A DNA stretch of 46,910 nt from Rhodococcus phenolicus (GTDB lineage: Bacteria > Actinomycetota > Actinomycetes > Mycobacteriales > Mycobacteriaceae): contig NZ_LRRH01000073.1 in assembly GCF_001646785.1 (NCBI RefSeq), positions 1-46,910 on the forward strand. The letters run 5' to 3'. The translations under genes were made by a program, and so were the position numbers. Positions 17,278 to 26,442 of this stretch are shown one piece after another (the stretch's first letter is position 1; each line of letters starts with the position of its first letter). The notes beneath the pieces are model-generated. The model saw only the letters and a list, made by a program, of their open reading frames with translations. It made no database searches and was not told the DNA's origin.

Positions 17278-19032
17278 ATGGCGGCAACCGAGCGGAGCCA
17301 GCACACAGGACGAAGCCGACGGTCGTTCCGGGCCGCGGTCACGGCGACGGCGGTGACCGCGATCGCGGCCGGAGCCGTGGCCTGCGGCTCTTCCGAGGAA
17401 CCGCTGCACTCGATCGGGTACGCGATCGACGGCACCGTCACCACCTACAACGCCAACACCGTCGACGGTGCGGCCTCCGGGGTCCGGCAGGCGCTTGCGC
17501 GCGTGCAGCCCGGATTCGGCTATGTGGGGCCGGCCGGCCGGGTCGTCTCGGACACCGACATCGGCACCGCGACCGTCATGCCCGCCGATCGGCTCACCGT
17601 CCAGTACCGTCTGGCCGCGGATTCGGTGTACTCCGACGGGGTCCCGATGAGCTGCGACGATCTCGTGCTGGCGTGGGCAGCGGCGTCGGGCCGTTTCACC
17701 GCGCCGGACGAGACGGGCGCCGTGGTGAACGTGTTCGACTCCGCGCAGCGCGGCGGATACGCCGACATCGACCGGGTCGAGTGCCAGCCCGGCTCGAAGG
17801 ACGCCACCGTCGTCTTCCGCGCGGACCGGGGCGACACGGATTGGCAGTCGCTGTTCGGGGCCACCGAACTGCTGCCGTCGCACGTGGTGGCCCGCGCGTC
17901 CGGGGTCGCCGACCCGGTCGCGGCGATCACCAACGGTGACATCGACGCGGTGCGCCGCATGGCGGAGTTCTGGAACACCGGCTGGAACCTCACTCCGGGG
18001 GCCCTCGACCCGGCGCTGGTGCCGTCGGCGGGCCCCTACCGCATCGAGTCCTACACGGTCGACGACGGCCTCGTCCTCGTCGCGAACGAACGTTGGTGGG
18101 GCAACCGGCCGGCCACCGACACGATCGTGGTGTGGCCTCGCGGTACCGCCGCGTCGGCCGCGGCCGAGGACGGCCGGATCCATGTCGTCGACAGCGCCGA
18201 GGGCGCACTCGAGGAGGTCGGCGCCGGGGACGGCGCCGCCGTCACGACCGGCCCGTCCCGCAACGTCGAACAGCTGACGCTCGCCACACGCGGCGTGTTC
18301 GAGAACGCCGCCGCCCGGCGCGCATTCGCCCTGTGTATCCCACGAACCGAACTGTTCGAGCAGTTCGGCAAGGCCGGGGACGTACCCGAATCGGGTATCG
18401 GTGCAGGCCCGGTCGATTCGCGGGTCCTCGGTGCGGATTCGCCGCTGTACCCGGGCGTGGCCGGCACCGCGTCCCGGTACGCGCAGCCGGACACGGAGGC
18501 CGCGAAGAACGAACTCGCCGGAAGCGGTCAGGACCGGATCACCGTGCGGGTCGGCTATCTCGGCCCGGACGCGCGGCGTGCCCGGACGGTCGAGCTGATC
18601 GCCGGCTCCTGCCGCGACGCCGGCATCGAGGTCGTGGACGCGGCGTCCGAGACGTTCACCCCGTCGCAGTTGACGGCCGGACAGGTCGACGCCGTGCTCG
18701 CGGGCACGGCCGCGGTCGCCGGCGCCGGCGGACGTGCGGACCAGAGTGCCGCACGCGACGCGCTGCATTCCGGGACCGGCAGCAACGTCGGGGACTTCGC
18801 GAACCGGCGGGTCGACGAGATTCTCGACGCGCTGCTCGTCACGTCGGACAATGCCGCGGTGGCCGGTCTCGCCGGGGAGGCCGAGACGATTCTGTGGAAC
18901 GAGATGCCGACGGTGCCGCTGTTCGCGCAGCCCCGCACCGCCGCGTTCGCGCCGGGCATGCACGTCGCGGTCGCGAATCCGACGACCGCGGGTGCGGGCT
19001 GGAACATGGACCGGTGGATACTGACGAAGTGA
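17278..19032 (+). CDS. ABC transporter substrate-binding lipoprotein (family 5, DppA/OppA-like)
   Basis: A 584-residue secreted lipoprotein. The signal peptide has a twin-arginine-like SRRSF segment, a hydrophobic core and a lipobox ending AGAVAC, with Cys36 as the lipid attachment site. The body resembles the SBP_bac_5 (peptide/nickel-binding) family: SDGVPMSCDDLVLAW in the first lobe and ETILWNEMPTVPLFAQP near the end. No permease or ATPase genes are next to it, so it may act with a distant transporter, or in SecDF-linked export as its conserved position suggests (Rv2585c in Mycobacterium). The ligand is unknown. The gene starts one base after secF and overlaps apt. Confidence 0.85.
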   Translation: MAATERSQHTGRSRRSFRAAVTATAVTAIAAGAVACGSSEEPLHSIGYAIDGTVTTYNANTVDGAASGVRQALARVQPGFGYVGPAGRVVSDTDIGTATVMPADRLTVQYRLAADSVYSDGVPMSCDDLVLAWAAASGRFTAPDETGAVVNVFDSAQRGGYADIDRVECQPGSKDATVVFRADRGDTDWQSLFGATELLPSHVVARASGVADPVAAITNGDIDAVRRMAEFWNTGWNLTPGALDPALVPSAGPYRIESYTVDDGLVLVANERWWGNRPATDTIVVWPRGTAASAAAEDGRIHVVDSAEGALEEVGAGDGAAVTTGPSRNVEQLTLATRGVFENAAARRAFALCIPRTELFEQFGKAGDVPESGIGAGPVDSRVLGADSPLYPGVAGTASRYAQPDTEAAKNELAGSGQDRITVRVGYLGPDARRARTVELIAGSCRDAGIEVVDAASETFTPSQLTAGQVDAVLAGTAAVAGAGGRADQSAARDALHSGTGSNVGDFANRRVDEILDALLVTSDNAAVAGLAGEAETILWNEMPTVPLFAQPRTAAFAPGMHVAVANPTTAGAGWNMDRWILTK

Positions 19033-19586
19033 ACACGCACGGAATCGTCGAACCCGCTCTCCTCGAACACGCCGCGAACGCGGTGGCCGAACGGACACGC
19101 TGGGTCGACGACTTTCCGACCCCCGGCGTGCGATTCGCGGATCTGACCCCGGTGTTCGCGGACGGCCGGGCCTTCGGTGCGGTGATCGCCGCATTGGCCG
19201 CGGCCGCGGACGGCGCTCAACTCGTCGCCGGTGTCGATGCGCGCGGCTTCCTCCTCGGCGGGGGGATCGCCCGTGAACTGGGTGTCGGCGTGCTGGCCGT
19301 GCGCAAGGCCGGCAAGCTGCCGCCGCCCGTGCGCACCTGCGAATACTCGCTCGAGTACGGCTCCGCGTCCATCGAGATCCCGGACGACTCGATTGAGCTC
19401 GAGGGCCGCCGGGTATTCGTCGTCGACGACGTGCTGGCCACCGGCGGCACCCTCTGCGCGACCGTGCAGTTGCTCGAGGAGGCCGGCGCGGACGTCGTCG
19501 GGGTGTCGGTCGTCACCGAGATCGAGGCGCTGGCCGGACGCGCACGGCTGGGAAAGCACCCGCTGACGTCGATCGTGCGGATCTGA
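19029..19586 (+). CDS. apt: Adenine phosphoribosyltransferase
   Basis: A 185-residue purine salvage enzyme that makes AMP from adenine and PRPP. The PRPP-binding motif [13 protein letters not shown] is clear at about 129-142. The N-terminal substrate segment [18 protein letters not shown] and the flexible-loop region [10 protein letters not shown] are also typical. The GTG at 19029 overlaps the preceding stop (GTGA). The gene order apt-rel is conserved in actinobacteria and links purine salvage with (p)ppGpp metabolism. Confidence 0.95.
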   Translation: MNTHGIVEPALLEHAANAVAERTRWVDDFPTPGVRFADLTPVFADGRAFGAVIAALAAAADGAQLVAGVDARGFLLGGGIARELGVGVLAVRKAGKLPPPVRTCEYSLEYGSASIEIPDDSIELEGRRVFVVDDVLATGGTLCATVQLLEEAGADVVGVSVVTEIEALAGRARLGKHPLTSIVRI

Positions 19587-19590
19587 GTAC

Positions 19591-19627
19591 TACAGTTGGC
19601 GCAGGTACCGGGGCTCATCGGCCCCGG
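19591..19627 (+). promoter_or_regulatory. Candidate rel promoter and leader hairpin
   Basis: TACAGT (19591-19596) is a TAnnnT -10 just after the apt stop. A perfect 7-bp stem CCGGGGC/GCCCCGG with a TCATCG loop (19608-19627) would lie at the very 5' end of the transcript, about 48 bases before the rel start. It may stabilise the message. The role is not shown by the sequence. Confidence 0.4.
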
Positions 19628-19674
19628 CGGGCCGAGCACGACGGTCCCGGCAGGTTGCGGTGGGAGGAGCGGGT

Positions 19675-21981
19675 ATGACCCAGAATCTTGATCGGTCGTC
19701 GAACTCCGGACCCACCCCGACACCGGCATCGACGTCCGCGTCGCGCCGGGTGCGGGCACGGCTGGCCCGGCGCATCACCGGCCAGCGCGGAACCGCCCTC
19801 AAACCGGTGCTCGAGCCGCTGGTCACGATCCACCGCGAGCTGTATCCGAAGGCGGATCTGTCCCAGCTGCAGCGTGCCTACGATGTCGCCGAGGAACGCC
19901 ACTCGACGCAGAAACGCAAGTCGGGCGACCCGTACATCACGCATCCGCTGGCGGTCGCGACGATCCTCGCCGAACTCGGGATGGACACGACCACCCTCGT
20001 GGCGGCACTGTTGCACGACACGGTGGAGGACACCGGCTACAGCCTCGAGCAGCTCACCGCCGAGTTCGGGGAGGAGGTCGCGCATCTCGTCGACGGGGTC
20101 ACCAAGCTCGACAAGGTCGTGCTCGGCAACGCCGCCGAGGCCGAGACCATCCGCAAGATGATCATCGCGATGGCGCGGGACCCCCGGGTTCTGGTCATCA
20201 AGGTCGCCGACCGGCTGCACAACATGCGCACGATGCGGTTCCTGCCGCCGGAGAAGCAGGCGCGCAAGGCCCGTGAAACCCTCGAGGTGATCGCTCCGCT
20301 CGCGCACCGGCTCGGGATGGCGACGGTCAAGTGGGAACTCGAGGACCTGTCGTTCGCGATCCTGCATCCGAAGAAGTACGAGGAGATCGTCCGCCTCGTC
20401 GCGACCCGGGCACCGTCCCGCGATACCTACCTGGCGAAGGTGCGCGCCGAGATCAACGCGACGCTGTCGGCCTCGCGGATCGACGCGACCGTCGAAGGCA
20501 GGCCCAAGCACTACTGGTCGATCTACCAGAAGATGATCGTCAAGGGCCGCGACTTCGACGACATCCACGACCTGGTCGGGGTGCGCATCCTGTGCAACGA
20601 GATCCGCGACTGCTATGCCGCGGTCGGTGTCGTGCACTCGCTGTGGCAGCCGATGGCCGGCCGATTCAAGGACTACATCGCCCAGCCGCGCTACGGGGTG
20701 TACCAGTCGCTGCACACCACGGTCATCGGCCCCGAGGGCAAGCCGCTCGAGGTGCAGATCCGCACTCGCGAAATGCACCGGACCGCCGAGTTCGGGATCG
20801 CCGCGCACTGGCGCTACAAGGAAACCAAGGGCAGGCATTCGGGCGACGCCAACGAGCTCGACGACATGGCGTGGATGCGCCAGCTGCTCGACTGGCAGCG
20901 TGAGGCCGCCGATCCGGGGGAGTTCCTCGAGTCGCTGCGGTACGACCTGGCGGTCAAGGAGATCTTCGTGTTCACCCCGAAGGGCGACGTGATCACGTTG
21001 CCGTCGGGGTCGACGCCGGTGGACTTCGCGTACGCGGTGCACACCGAGGTCGGGCACCGGTGCATCGGCGCCCGCGTCAACGGCCGGCTCGTCGCGCTCG
21101 AACGCAAGCTCGAGAACGGTGAGGTCGTCGAGGTGTTCACCTCGAAGGACCCGAACGCGGGACCGAGCCGCGACTGGCAGTCGTTCGTCGGGTCGCCGCG
21201 CGCGAAGGCGAAGATCCGCCAGTGGTTCGCGAAGGAGCGCCGTGAGGAGGCCCTGGAGGCGGGCAAGGACGCCATCGCGAAGGAGGTGCGGCGCGTCGGG
21301 TTGCCCCTGCAGCGGTTGATGAACGCCGATCTGATGCTCGCGGCGTCCAAGGAACTGCACTACGCCGACGTGTCGACGCTGTACACGGCGGTGGGGGAGC
21401 ACCATGTCTCGGCGCAGCACGTGGTGCAGCGTCTCGTGACGATGCTCGGTGGTGTCGGTGGTGTCGAGGAGGAACTCGCCGAACGGTCGACGCCGTCGAC
21501 GATCCCGACGCGGTCGCGGCAGAGCGGCGATTCGGGTGTCGAGGTTCCCGGGGCTCCGGGCACCGTCTCGAAGCTCGCCAAGTGCTGCACCCCGGTCCCG
21601 GGCGACGAGATCATGGGGTTCGTGACGCGCACCGGTTCGGTGAGCGTGCACCGCACCGACTGCACCAACGCCGGATCGTTGCAGGAACAGTCGGAGCGGA
21701 TCATCGAGGTGCGGTGGGCGCCGTCCCCGTCGTCGGTGTTCCTCGTCGCGATCCAGATCGAGGCGCTCGACCGGCACCGGTTGCTGTCGGACGTCACGAA
21801 GGCGCTCGCCGACGAGCGGGTGAACATCCTGTCGGCGTCGGTGACCACCTCCGGCGACCGGGTCGCGGTCAGCCGGTTCACGTTCGAGATGGGGGACCCG
21901 AAGCACCTGGGGCACGTCCTGAACGTGGTCCGCAACGTCGAGGGTGTCTACGACGTGTACCGGGTGACCTCGGCGGCCTGA
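19675..21981 (+). CDS. rel: Bifunctional (p)ppGpp synthetase/hydrolase
   Basis: The single long RelA/SpoT homologue (768 residues) that makes and degrades the stringent-response alarmones. The hydrolase HD domain is intact (His114-Asp115 in LLHDTVED). The synthetase domain holds [14 protein letters not shown] and [10 protein letters not shown] (Tyr343). A TGS domain follows at about 430-490 ([21 protein letters not shown]), then a Cys-containing segment ([12 protein letters not shown]) and an ACT domain from about 688. Both activities are expected. ATG 19675 is chosen because GGGAGGAG lies just upstream; GTG 19660 would add five residues and lacks such a site. Confidence 0.95.
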   Translation: MTQNLDRSSNSGPTPTPASTSASRRVRARLARRITGQRGTALKPVLEPLVTIHRELYPKADLSQLQRAYDVAEERHSTQKRKSGDPYITHPLAVATILAELGMDTTTLVAALLHDTVEDTGYSLEQLTAEFGEEVAHLVDGVTKLDKVVLGNAAEAETIRKMIIAMARDPRVLVIKVADRLHNMRTMRFLPPEKQARKARETLEVIAPLAHRLGMATVKWELEDLSFAILHPKKYEEIVRLVATRAPSRDTYLAKVRAEINATLSASRIDATVEGRPKHYWSIYQKMIVKGRDFDDIHDLVGVRILCNEIRDCYAAVGVVHSLWQPMAGRFKDYIAQPRYGVYQSLHTTVIGPEGKPLEVQIRTREMHRTAEFGIAAHWRYKETKGRHSGDANELDDMAWMRQLLDWQREAADPGEFLESLRYDLAVKEIFVFTPKGDVITLPSGSTPVDFAYAVHTEVGHRCIGARVNGRLVALERKLENGEVVEVFTSKDPNAGPSRDWQSFVGSPRAKAKIRQWFAKERREEALEAGKDAIAKEVRRVGLPLQRLMNADLMLAASKELHYADVSTLYTAVGEHHVSAQHVVQRLVTMLGGVGGVEEELAERSTPSTIPTRSRQSGDSGVEVPGAPGTVSKLAKCCTPVPGDEIMGFVTRTGSVSVHRTDCTNAGSLQEQSERIIEVRWAPSPSSVFLVAIQIEALDRHRLLSDVTKALADERVNILSASVTTSGDRVAVSRFTFEMGDPKHLGHVLNVVRNVEGVYDVYRVTSAA

Positions 21982-21993
21982 CCTCGGACGGAG

Positions 21994-22009
21994 GTCCGGC
22001 TCACCGGAC
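21994..22009. terminator. Small hairpin between convergent rel and the first cyclophilin-like gene
   Basis: A 6-bp stem GTCCGG/CCGGAC has the cyclophilin gene's stop codon in its 4-base loop. It is the only structure in the 19-base gap between the two convergent genes. It is too short to be confident of termination. Confidence 0.3.
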
Positions 22010-22807
22010 GCCGGTGATCACCACCGGCGTCGCGGGAACGCCGCCGCCGAGCGGACTGCTGCCGTCGTGTCCGGCGGCCGCGGCCGCGTCGAGGGCCGAC
22101 AGCCCCGCCTCGCCGAGGGTGCCCACCACCGTGTACTGCGGGTACAGCACGGAATCCCCGATGACCAGGAGGAACTGGCTGCCGTTGGTGTTCGCGCGGC
22201 CGGTGTTGGCCATCGCGATCGTGCCGCGGGGGTAGAGCGCGGGCGTCGCCGCGTACCCGCCGGAGCCGTGCGACACCGTCACCGGCCATTCGTCGGCGAA
22301 CGTGTAGCCGGGACCGCCGGTCCCCGTGCCCGACGGGTCGCCGCACTGGTAGAGGCGGGCGCCCTCGTCGGTGGACAGACGGTGGCAGGCCACGTCGTCG
22401 TAGAAGCCCTGGCGTGCCAGCGAGACCAGGCTGTTCACCGCGCACGGAGCGGGTGCACGATCGAGCACGAGCGGCACCGCGCCGACGGTGGTCTCGAGCG
22501 TGATCTCGGTCGTCCCGCTCGTGGGCACCGACGTCGTGGCCGGAGTCGTCGCGGGACGGGCCGCCGGGCCACCGGGGACGTACGAACACGTCACGCTCGT
22601 CGCGGATGGCACCGGCGCCGGGGGAAGCGGCGCGCCCGCGGGCACGGCCGTGGCCGGAGCCGGCGTGGTGAACGTTGTGGGAGGCGGGGTGTCGGCGGTG
22701 GTCGCGGCACCGGTGCTACACCCGGCCACGACCACCGCGACGACACCGAGCGTGCAGGCCCAGGACCAGCGCACGACCCCCTGCGTCGTGGCTGTAACGG
22801 CTGTCAC
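22001..22807 (-). CDS. Cyclophilin-like peptidyl-prolyl isomerase lipoprotein (paralogue A)
   Basis: A 268-residue lipoprotein with lipobox VAGC (Cys30), a Thr/Pro/Ala-rich linker and a C-terminal cyclophilin domain from about residue 100. The catalytic-strand motif is CHRL, so the His-Arg pair is kept, followed by QCGDPSGTGTGGPGYTF, the equivalent of QGGDFTxxNGTGG. It should catalyse prolyl isomerisation of secreted proteins outside the membrane. The GTG at 22807 sits 8 bases after TACGGT on the same strand, so the message may be leaderless; an in-frame upstream extension to 22876 has no signal-like sequence. It is the last of four tandem paralogues. Confidence 0.82.
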   Translation of the reverse strand: MTAVTATTQGVVRWSWACTLGVVAVVVAGCSTGAATTADTPPPTTFTTPAPATAVPAGAPLPPAPVPSATSVTCSYVPGGPAARPATTPATTSVPTSGTTEITLETTVGAVPLVLDRAPAPCAVNSLVSLARQGFYDDVACHRLSTDEGARLYQCGDPSGTGTGGPGYTFADEWPVTVSHGSGGYAATPALYPRGTIAMANTGRANTNGSQFLLVIGDSVLYPQYTVVGTLGEAGLSALDAAAAAGHDGSSPLGGGVPATPVVITGVR

Positions 22808-22878
22808 GGATCCGGACCGTAACCGACGGTGACCGGTTCCGGACAGCTCCGGGTGGCGGTAGTGAGCCTGTTTCACCC

Positions 22879-23724
22879 TCAGATCACCCTGTTGATCATG
22901 ATCGGGGTGAGGGGACGGCCGCGGCCGAAGGAGCCCGGTCCTCCCTCGTGTCCGGCTTCCGCGGCGGCATCGAGGAGCGGCAGCGCGGATTCGCCGATCG
23001 TGCCGAAGATCGTGTACTGGGCCGGCATCACGCTGTCGCCGAAAACGAGCAGGAACCGGCTCCCGTTGCTGTCGGCCCGCCCGTCCGACGCCATCGCCAG
23101 CGTTCCACGGGGGTGCAGCACCGGCGTGAGGAATCCGTTCACGTGGGAGGTCACCGTAACCGGGTACTCGTCCGGGAACCGATAGCCGGGACCACCGGTA
23201 CCCGTCCCGGTGGGGTCACCACAGGTGAACAGCTGGGTCCCCGGTTCGTCGACCAGCTGATCGCACGTGCTGCGGTTGTAGAAGCCCTGGCGTGCCAGGT
23301 TGATGAAGCTGTTGACCGTGCACGGCGCCTTGGCCCGGTCGAGGACCAGCGGAATCGGGCCGACGGTCGTCTCGAGGGTCAGCTCGACGGTGCCGACCGT
23401 CGAGACCGTGGCCACCCGGGAGAACCGGGCCTGCGGCGTCGCCGGTCCTCCCTCGGTGTACCGGCACTCGACGGTGGCGCCCGCAGGTGCGGGAACCGGT
23501 GGGAGCGGCGGATAGGCGGACGGGTCGAACGCGTCCGGTCCGGGGACCGGTGCGGACGTGGTGGACGCAACCGTGGTCGCCGGCGGTTCGGTGGCGGCGC
23601 CGCTGTCGGCGGTGCATCCCGTCGCGAGAACTGCGGCGACGAGCAGCACGAGGCCTCGCAGCACGAAGCCGCGACGCGTCCGATCGCGGGCGGGAACCGG
23701 CGAGCTGTCTGGGGTCACAGCCAC
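22879..23724 (-). CDS. Cyclophilin-like lipoprotein with altered active site (paralogue B)
   Basis: A 281-residue lipoprotein: a basic N-terminus, hydrophobic core, lipobox LATGC (Cys37), a Pro/Thr-rich linker and a cyclophilin domain from about 105. The strand that normally reads CHRL reads CDQL, placing Asp155-Gln156 where cyclophilins have the His and catalytic Arg. FTCGDPTGTGTGGPGYRF is otherwise preserved. Isomerase activity is therefore doubtful; a chaperone or binding role is possible. The GTG at 23724 is used here. A second GTG at 23718 lies 9 bases after TATCGT and could be a leaderless start. Confidence 0.8.
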   Translation of the reverse strand: MAVTPDSSPVPARDRTRRGFVLRGLVLLVAAVLATGCTADSGAATEPPATTVASTTSAPVPGPDAFDPSAYPPLPPVPAPAGATVECRYTEGGPATPQARFSRVATVSTVGTVELTLETTVGPIPLVLDRAKAPCTVNSFINLARQGFYNRSTCDQLVDEPGTQLFTCGDPTGTGTGGPGYRFPDEYPVTVTSHVNGFLTPVLHPRGTLAMASDGRADSNGSRFLLVFGDSVMPAQYTIFGTIGESALPLLDAAAEAGHEGGPGSFGRGRPLTPIMINRVI

Positions 23725-23902
23725 GGCACGATATCCGATCCACCACCGATGGGACAGGAGTACGAGAGAACACGGGAACCGTACCCGTGACCACCCCGCG
23801 GGCTCGGTGATCGGCCACAGGTGGCAGCAGGACGGCCCGTCGACCGGCGACGCGGCCGAGAGGACGGTGCCCCCGACGGGAAGGCACCGTCCGTCCGGTA
23901 CA

Positions 23903-24688
23903 TCAGGATGCGACCGTCACCGATTCGATCCGAACGGGCTGGTTGGGGGCACCGCCACCGACACTGCCCATCGAGCCGTCGTCGCCCGCTGCCGCGACCT
24001 TCTCGATCGTCGCGAGTCCGGCCTCGTCGATCGTGCCGAAGATCGTGTACGCCGGCGGGAGCTGCGAATCCTCGTAGACGAGGAAGAACTGGCTGCCGTT
24101 GCTGCCGGGCTGCCCGGTGTTCGCCATCGCGATCGTGCCCCGCGGGTACACCACGGCCCGGGCGAGGGCGGGATCGTTCGGTGCGTAGGCCGTCTCCGGG
24201 TACTCGGTGTCGAATCCGTAGCCCGGTCCGCCCGAGCCGGTGCCGGACGGGTCGCCGCACTGCAGCACCTGCAGGCCCGGCGAGGTGACGAGGCGGTGGC
24301 ACGGCGTGTCGTCGAAGTAGCCCTGCTCGGCGAGCGAGACGAAGCTGTTGACCGTGCACGGTGCGGCGGCCGGATCGAGGGTGAGACCGATCGGGCCCGC
24401 GCTGGTCGTCATCGTCACCGCCGGTGATCCCTCGGTCGTCACGCCGCTCGCCTGCGGCGGCGTCACCTCCTTCGCCGCGGGACCGTCCGGGGTGTAACTG
24501 CAGTCGACGGGCGCGCCCGCGGCGGGACGTTCGGGCAGCGCGCCCGACTGTGCCGGTGCGCTCTGTGTGGCCGTCGCGGTCCGCGTCGTGGTGGTCGTGG
24601 TCGAGTCGCCACCGTCGTCGGAACAGCCGGCCAGCAGCAGTGCTGCACCTGCCGCGGCGACCGCGAGGCGGATCGGGGTGCTGATCAT
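23903..24688 (-). CDS. Cyclophilin-like peptidyl-prolyl isomerase lipoprotein (paralogue C)
   Basis: A 261-residue lipoprotein with a short signal peptide ending LLLAGC (Cys22), a Thr-rich linker and a cyclophilin domain with intact CHRL and QCGDPSGTGSGGPGYGF motifs. The ATG at 24688 overlaps the stop of paralogue D by one base (TGATG), so these two are translationally coupled. A 178-base gap separates it from paralogue B downstream. The four Cys (VDCSY, APCTVNSF, PCHRL, QCGDP) are shared by all four paralogues and probably form disulfides. Confidence 0.85.
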   Translation of the reverse strand: MISTPIRLAVAAAGAALLLAGCSDDGGDSTTTTTTRTATATQSAPAQSGALPERPAAGAPVDCSYTPDGPAAKEVTPPQASGVTTEGSPAVTMTTSAGPIGLTLDPAAAPCTVNSFVSLAEQGYFDDTPCHRLVTSPGLQVLQCGDPSGTGSGGPGYGFDTEYPETAYAPNDPALARAVVYPRGTIAMANTGQPGSNGSQFFLVYEDSQLPPAYTIFGTIDEAGLATIEKVAAAGDDGSMGSVGGGAPNQPVRIESVTVAS

Positions 24689-25560
24689 CAGTCCATCCTC
24701 ACACTGGTCAGCTTGGTCGCGAGGGCGGGCGCGCCGTCGGCGCCACCACCGGCGACGCCGTCCGCGGCGATCTTGTCGAGCGTGGCCAGGCCGGTCTCGT
24801 CGATCGTGCCGAACACCGTGTACTGCGGCGGCAGCACCGAATCCCCGTAGACCAGGAAGAACTGGCTTCCGTTGGTGCCCGGGCCGGCGTTGGCCATCGC
24901 CACGGTGCCGCGAGCGTAGGACATCGGCTCCTGTGAAGCCGGGTCGTCGGCGGCGAACTGGTCGGTGGGGAACTCGTTCGCGAACTGGTAGCCCGGTCCG
25001 CCACTGCCGGTGCCGGTCGGATCGCCGCACTGCAGCACCTGCAGCGACGGTGACGTCGTCAACCGGTGGCAGTCGGTGTTGTCGAAATAGCCCTGCGATG
25101 CGAGCGACAGGAAATTGTTCACCGTGCACGGCGAGTCCGCGTTGTGCAGGACCAGCCCGATGTTCCCCTGGGTCGTCTCGACACTGACGCTGATGTCGGT
25201 GTTGCCTTCGCCGGTGGTGAGGATGCCCTCGGTGCGCGGCGGCTCCACCGGCCGCGACGGCTCGCGCCCGTCGGCCGGGTACGCGCAGTTCACGGAGTCG
25301 GGCAGCGGTTCGGCGCGCCCGGCGGGCAGCGCCGCGTATTCGGAGGTCTGCTCGGTGCCGTCCGCGGCGGTGGTGGCGCCCTCGTCGTCGCCGCGGTTGA
25401 CCGCCCACAGCGCGACACCGGCACCGACCACGACGATCACCCCCAGGGCCGCCAGGCCGATGTTGCGCTGACGGCGCTTGCGTGCGCGTTCCGCGCGACG
25501 CGCGAGCTGCCGTTCGAGTTTGCGTTTCGCGGCCTGGCGCCGCTGTGCATTGCTCGGCAC
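24688..25560 (-). CDS. ppiB: Membrane-anchored cyclophilin-type peptidyl-prolyl isomerase (paralogue D, PpiB-like)
   Basis: A 290-residue protein beginning with a very basic cytoplasmic segment (NAQRRQAAKRKLERQLARR), one transmembrane helix (about 34-54) and an extracytoplasmic cyclophilin domain with CHRL and QCGDPTGTGSGGPGYQF. The N-terminus matches mycobacterial PpiB (Rv2582), which occupies the same place next to rel and the MBL gene, so this is probably the ancestral copy. GTG 25560 is preferred because GGAGG lies nine bases upstream; the frame is open to 25629 but without a ribosome site. Diverges from the MBL gene. Confidence 0.88.
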   Translation of the reverse strand: MPSNAQRRQAAKRKLERQLARRAERARKRRQRNIGLAALGVIVVVGAGVALWAVNRGDDEGATTAADGTEQTSEYAALPAGRAEPLPDSVNCAYPADGREPSRPVEPPRTEGILTTGEGNTDISVSVETTQGNIGLVLHNADSPCTVNNFLSLASQGYFDNTDCHRLTTSPSLQVLQCGDPTGTGSGGPGYQFANEFPTDQFAADDPASQEPMSYARGTVAMANAGPGTNGSQFFLVYGDSVLPPQYTVFGTIDETGLATLDKIAADGVAGGGADGAPALATKLTSVRMD

Positions 25561-25706
25561 TGCTGTAGTCCTCCCGTAACCGATCGGTCGTCGCTGAGCT
25601 GTGAAGTCAGGCCGGATCGAGTCTGCCACCCGAACCTGGAAGCGGGCGGACCGGGCGTTGCACCTACGCTGTAGGAGCCCCCAGAACTGTCCTCACCGTA
25701 GGAGCG

Positions 25707-26396
25707 ATGCCCGTGCTCGTCACCGGATTCCCCGCCGGGATGTTCCAGACCAACTGTTACATCCTCGCGCAGGACAACGCGAAGGACTGCGTCGTCGTCG
25801 ATCCCGGTCAGGACGCCGCCGAACCGTTGAACGAGTTCCTCACCGGATCCGACCTCCGGCCGCGCGCCGTGCTGCTCACCCACGGCCACCTCGACCACGT
25901 CTGGTCGGCGCAGGCGGTCGCGGACCGCTACGAGATCCCCACCTACATTCATCCGGGCGACCGGCACATGCTCTCCGACCCCGGTGTCGGGATGGGTTCG
26001 AGCCTGGCGCCGCTCCTCGCGGGTGTCACCTTCACCGAGCCGCACGAGGTCATCGAACTGGCCGACGGCGACGTCGTCGAGCACGCCGGTATCCGTTTCG
26101 TCGTCGACCACACCCCCGGCCACACCCAGGGCTCGGTGGTTTTGCGCACCGTCGCGACCACCCCCGACGGCAGTGAGGTCCCGGTCGCGTTGACCGGCGA
26201 CACCCTGTTCGAGGGATCCATCGGCCGGACGGACCTGCCGGGTGGCAACCACGAGCAGCTGCTCGAGTCGCTCGCCGCGAAACTGCTGGTGCTCGACGAC
26301 ACCACGAACATCCTGCCCGGCCATGGCCGGTCCAGCACGATCGGACGGGAGCGGGCGTCGAATCCCTTCCTGACCGGTCTGGCCGGATCCCGCTGA
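25707..26396 (+). CDS. MBL-fold metallo-hydrolase (glyoxalase II-like, Rv2581c family)
   Basis: A 229-residue metallo-beta-lactamase fold hydrolase. The dinuclear metal motif THGHLDH (His59, His61, Asp63, His64) is followed by [16 protein letters not shown] and LPGHG, all in the expected order. Glyoxalase II (thioester hydrolysis) is the closest named activity; the true substrate is uncertain. AGGAG at 25700-25704 is only two bases from ATG 25707, so GTG 25713 is a plausible alternative start. The gene order rel-PPIase-MBL-hisS is conserved with Mycobacterium. Confidence 0.88.
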   Translation: MPVLVTGFPAGMFQTNCYILAQDNAKDCVVVDPGQDAAEPLNEFLTGSDLRPRAVLLTHGHLDHVWSAQAVADRYEIPTYIHPGDRHMLSDPGVGMGSSLAPLLAGVTFTEPHEVIELADGDVVEHAGIRFVVDHTPGHTQGSVVLRTVATTPDGSEVPVALTGDTLFEGSIGRTDLPGGNHEQLLESLAAKLLVLDDTTNILPGHGRSSTIGRERASNPFLTGLAGSR

Positions 26397-26442
26397 TCCG
26401 GGCACACACGCACATCGTTCCGACGAGAGAAAGCAGCGACAG

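Noticed and set aside
19675..21981. Monofunctional synthetase-only RelA.
   Set aside because: The hydrolase HD residues (His114-Asp115) are intact, so the protein should be bifunctional.
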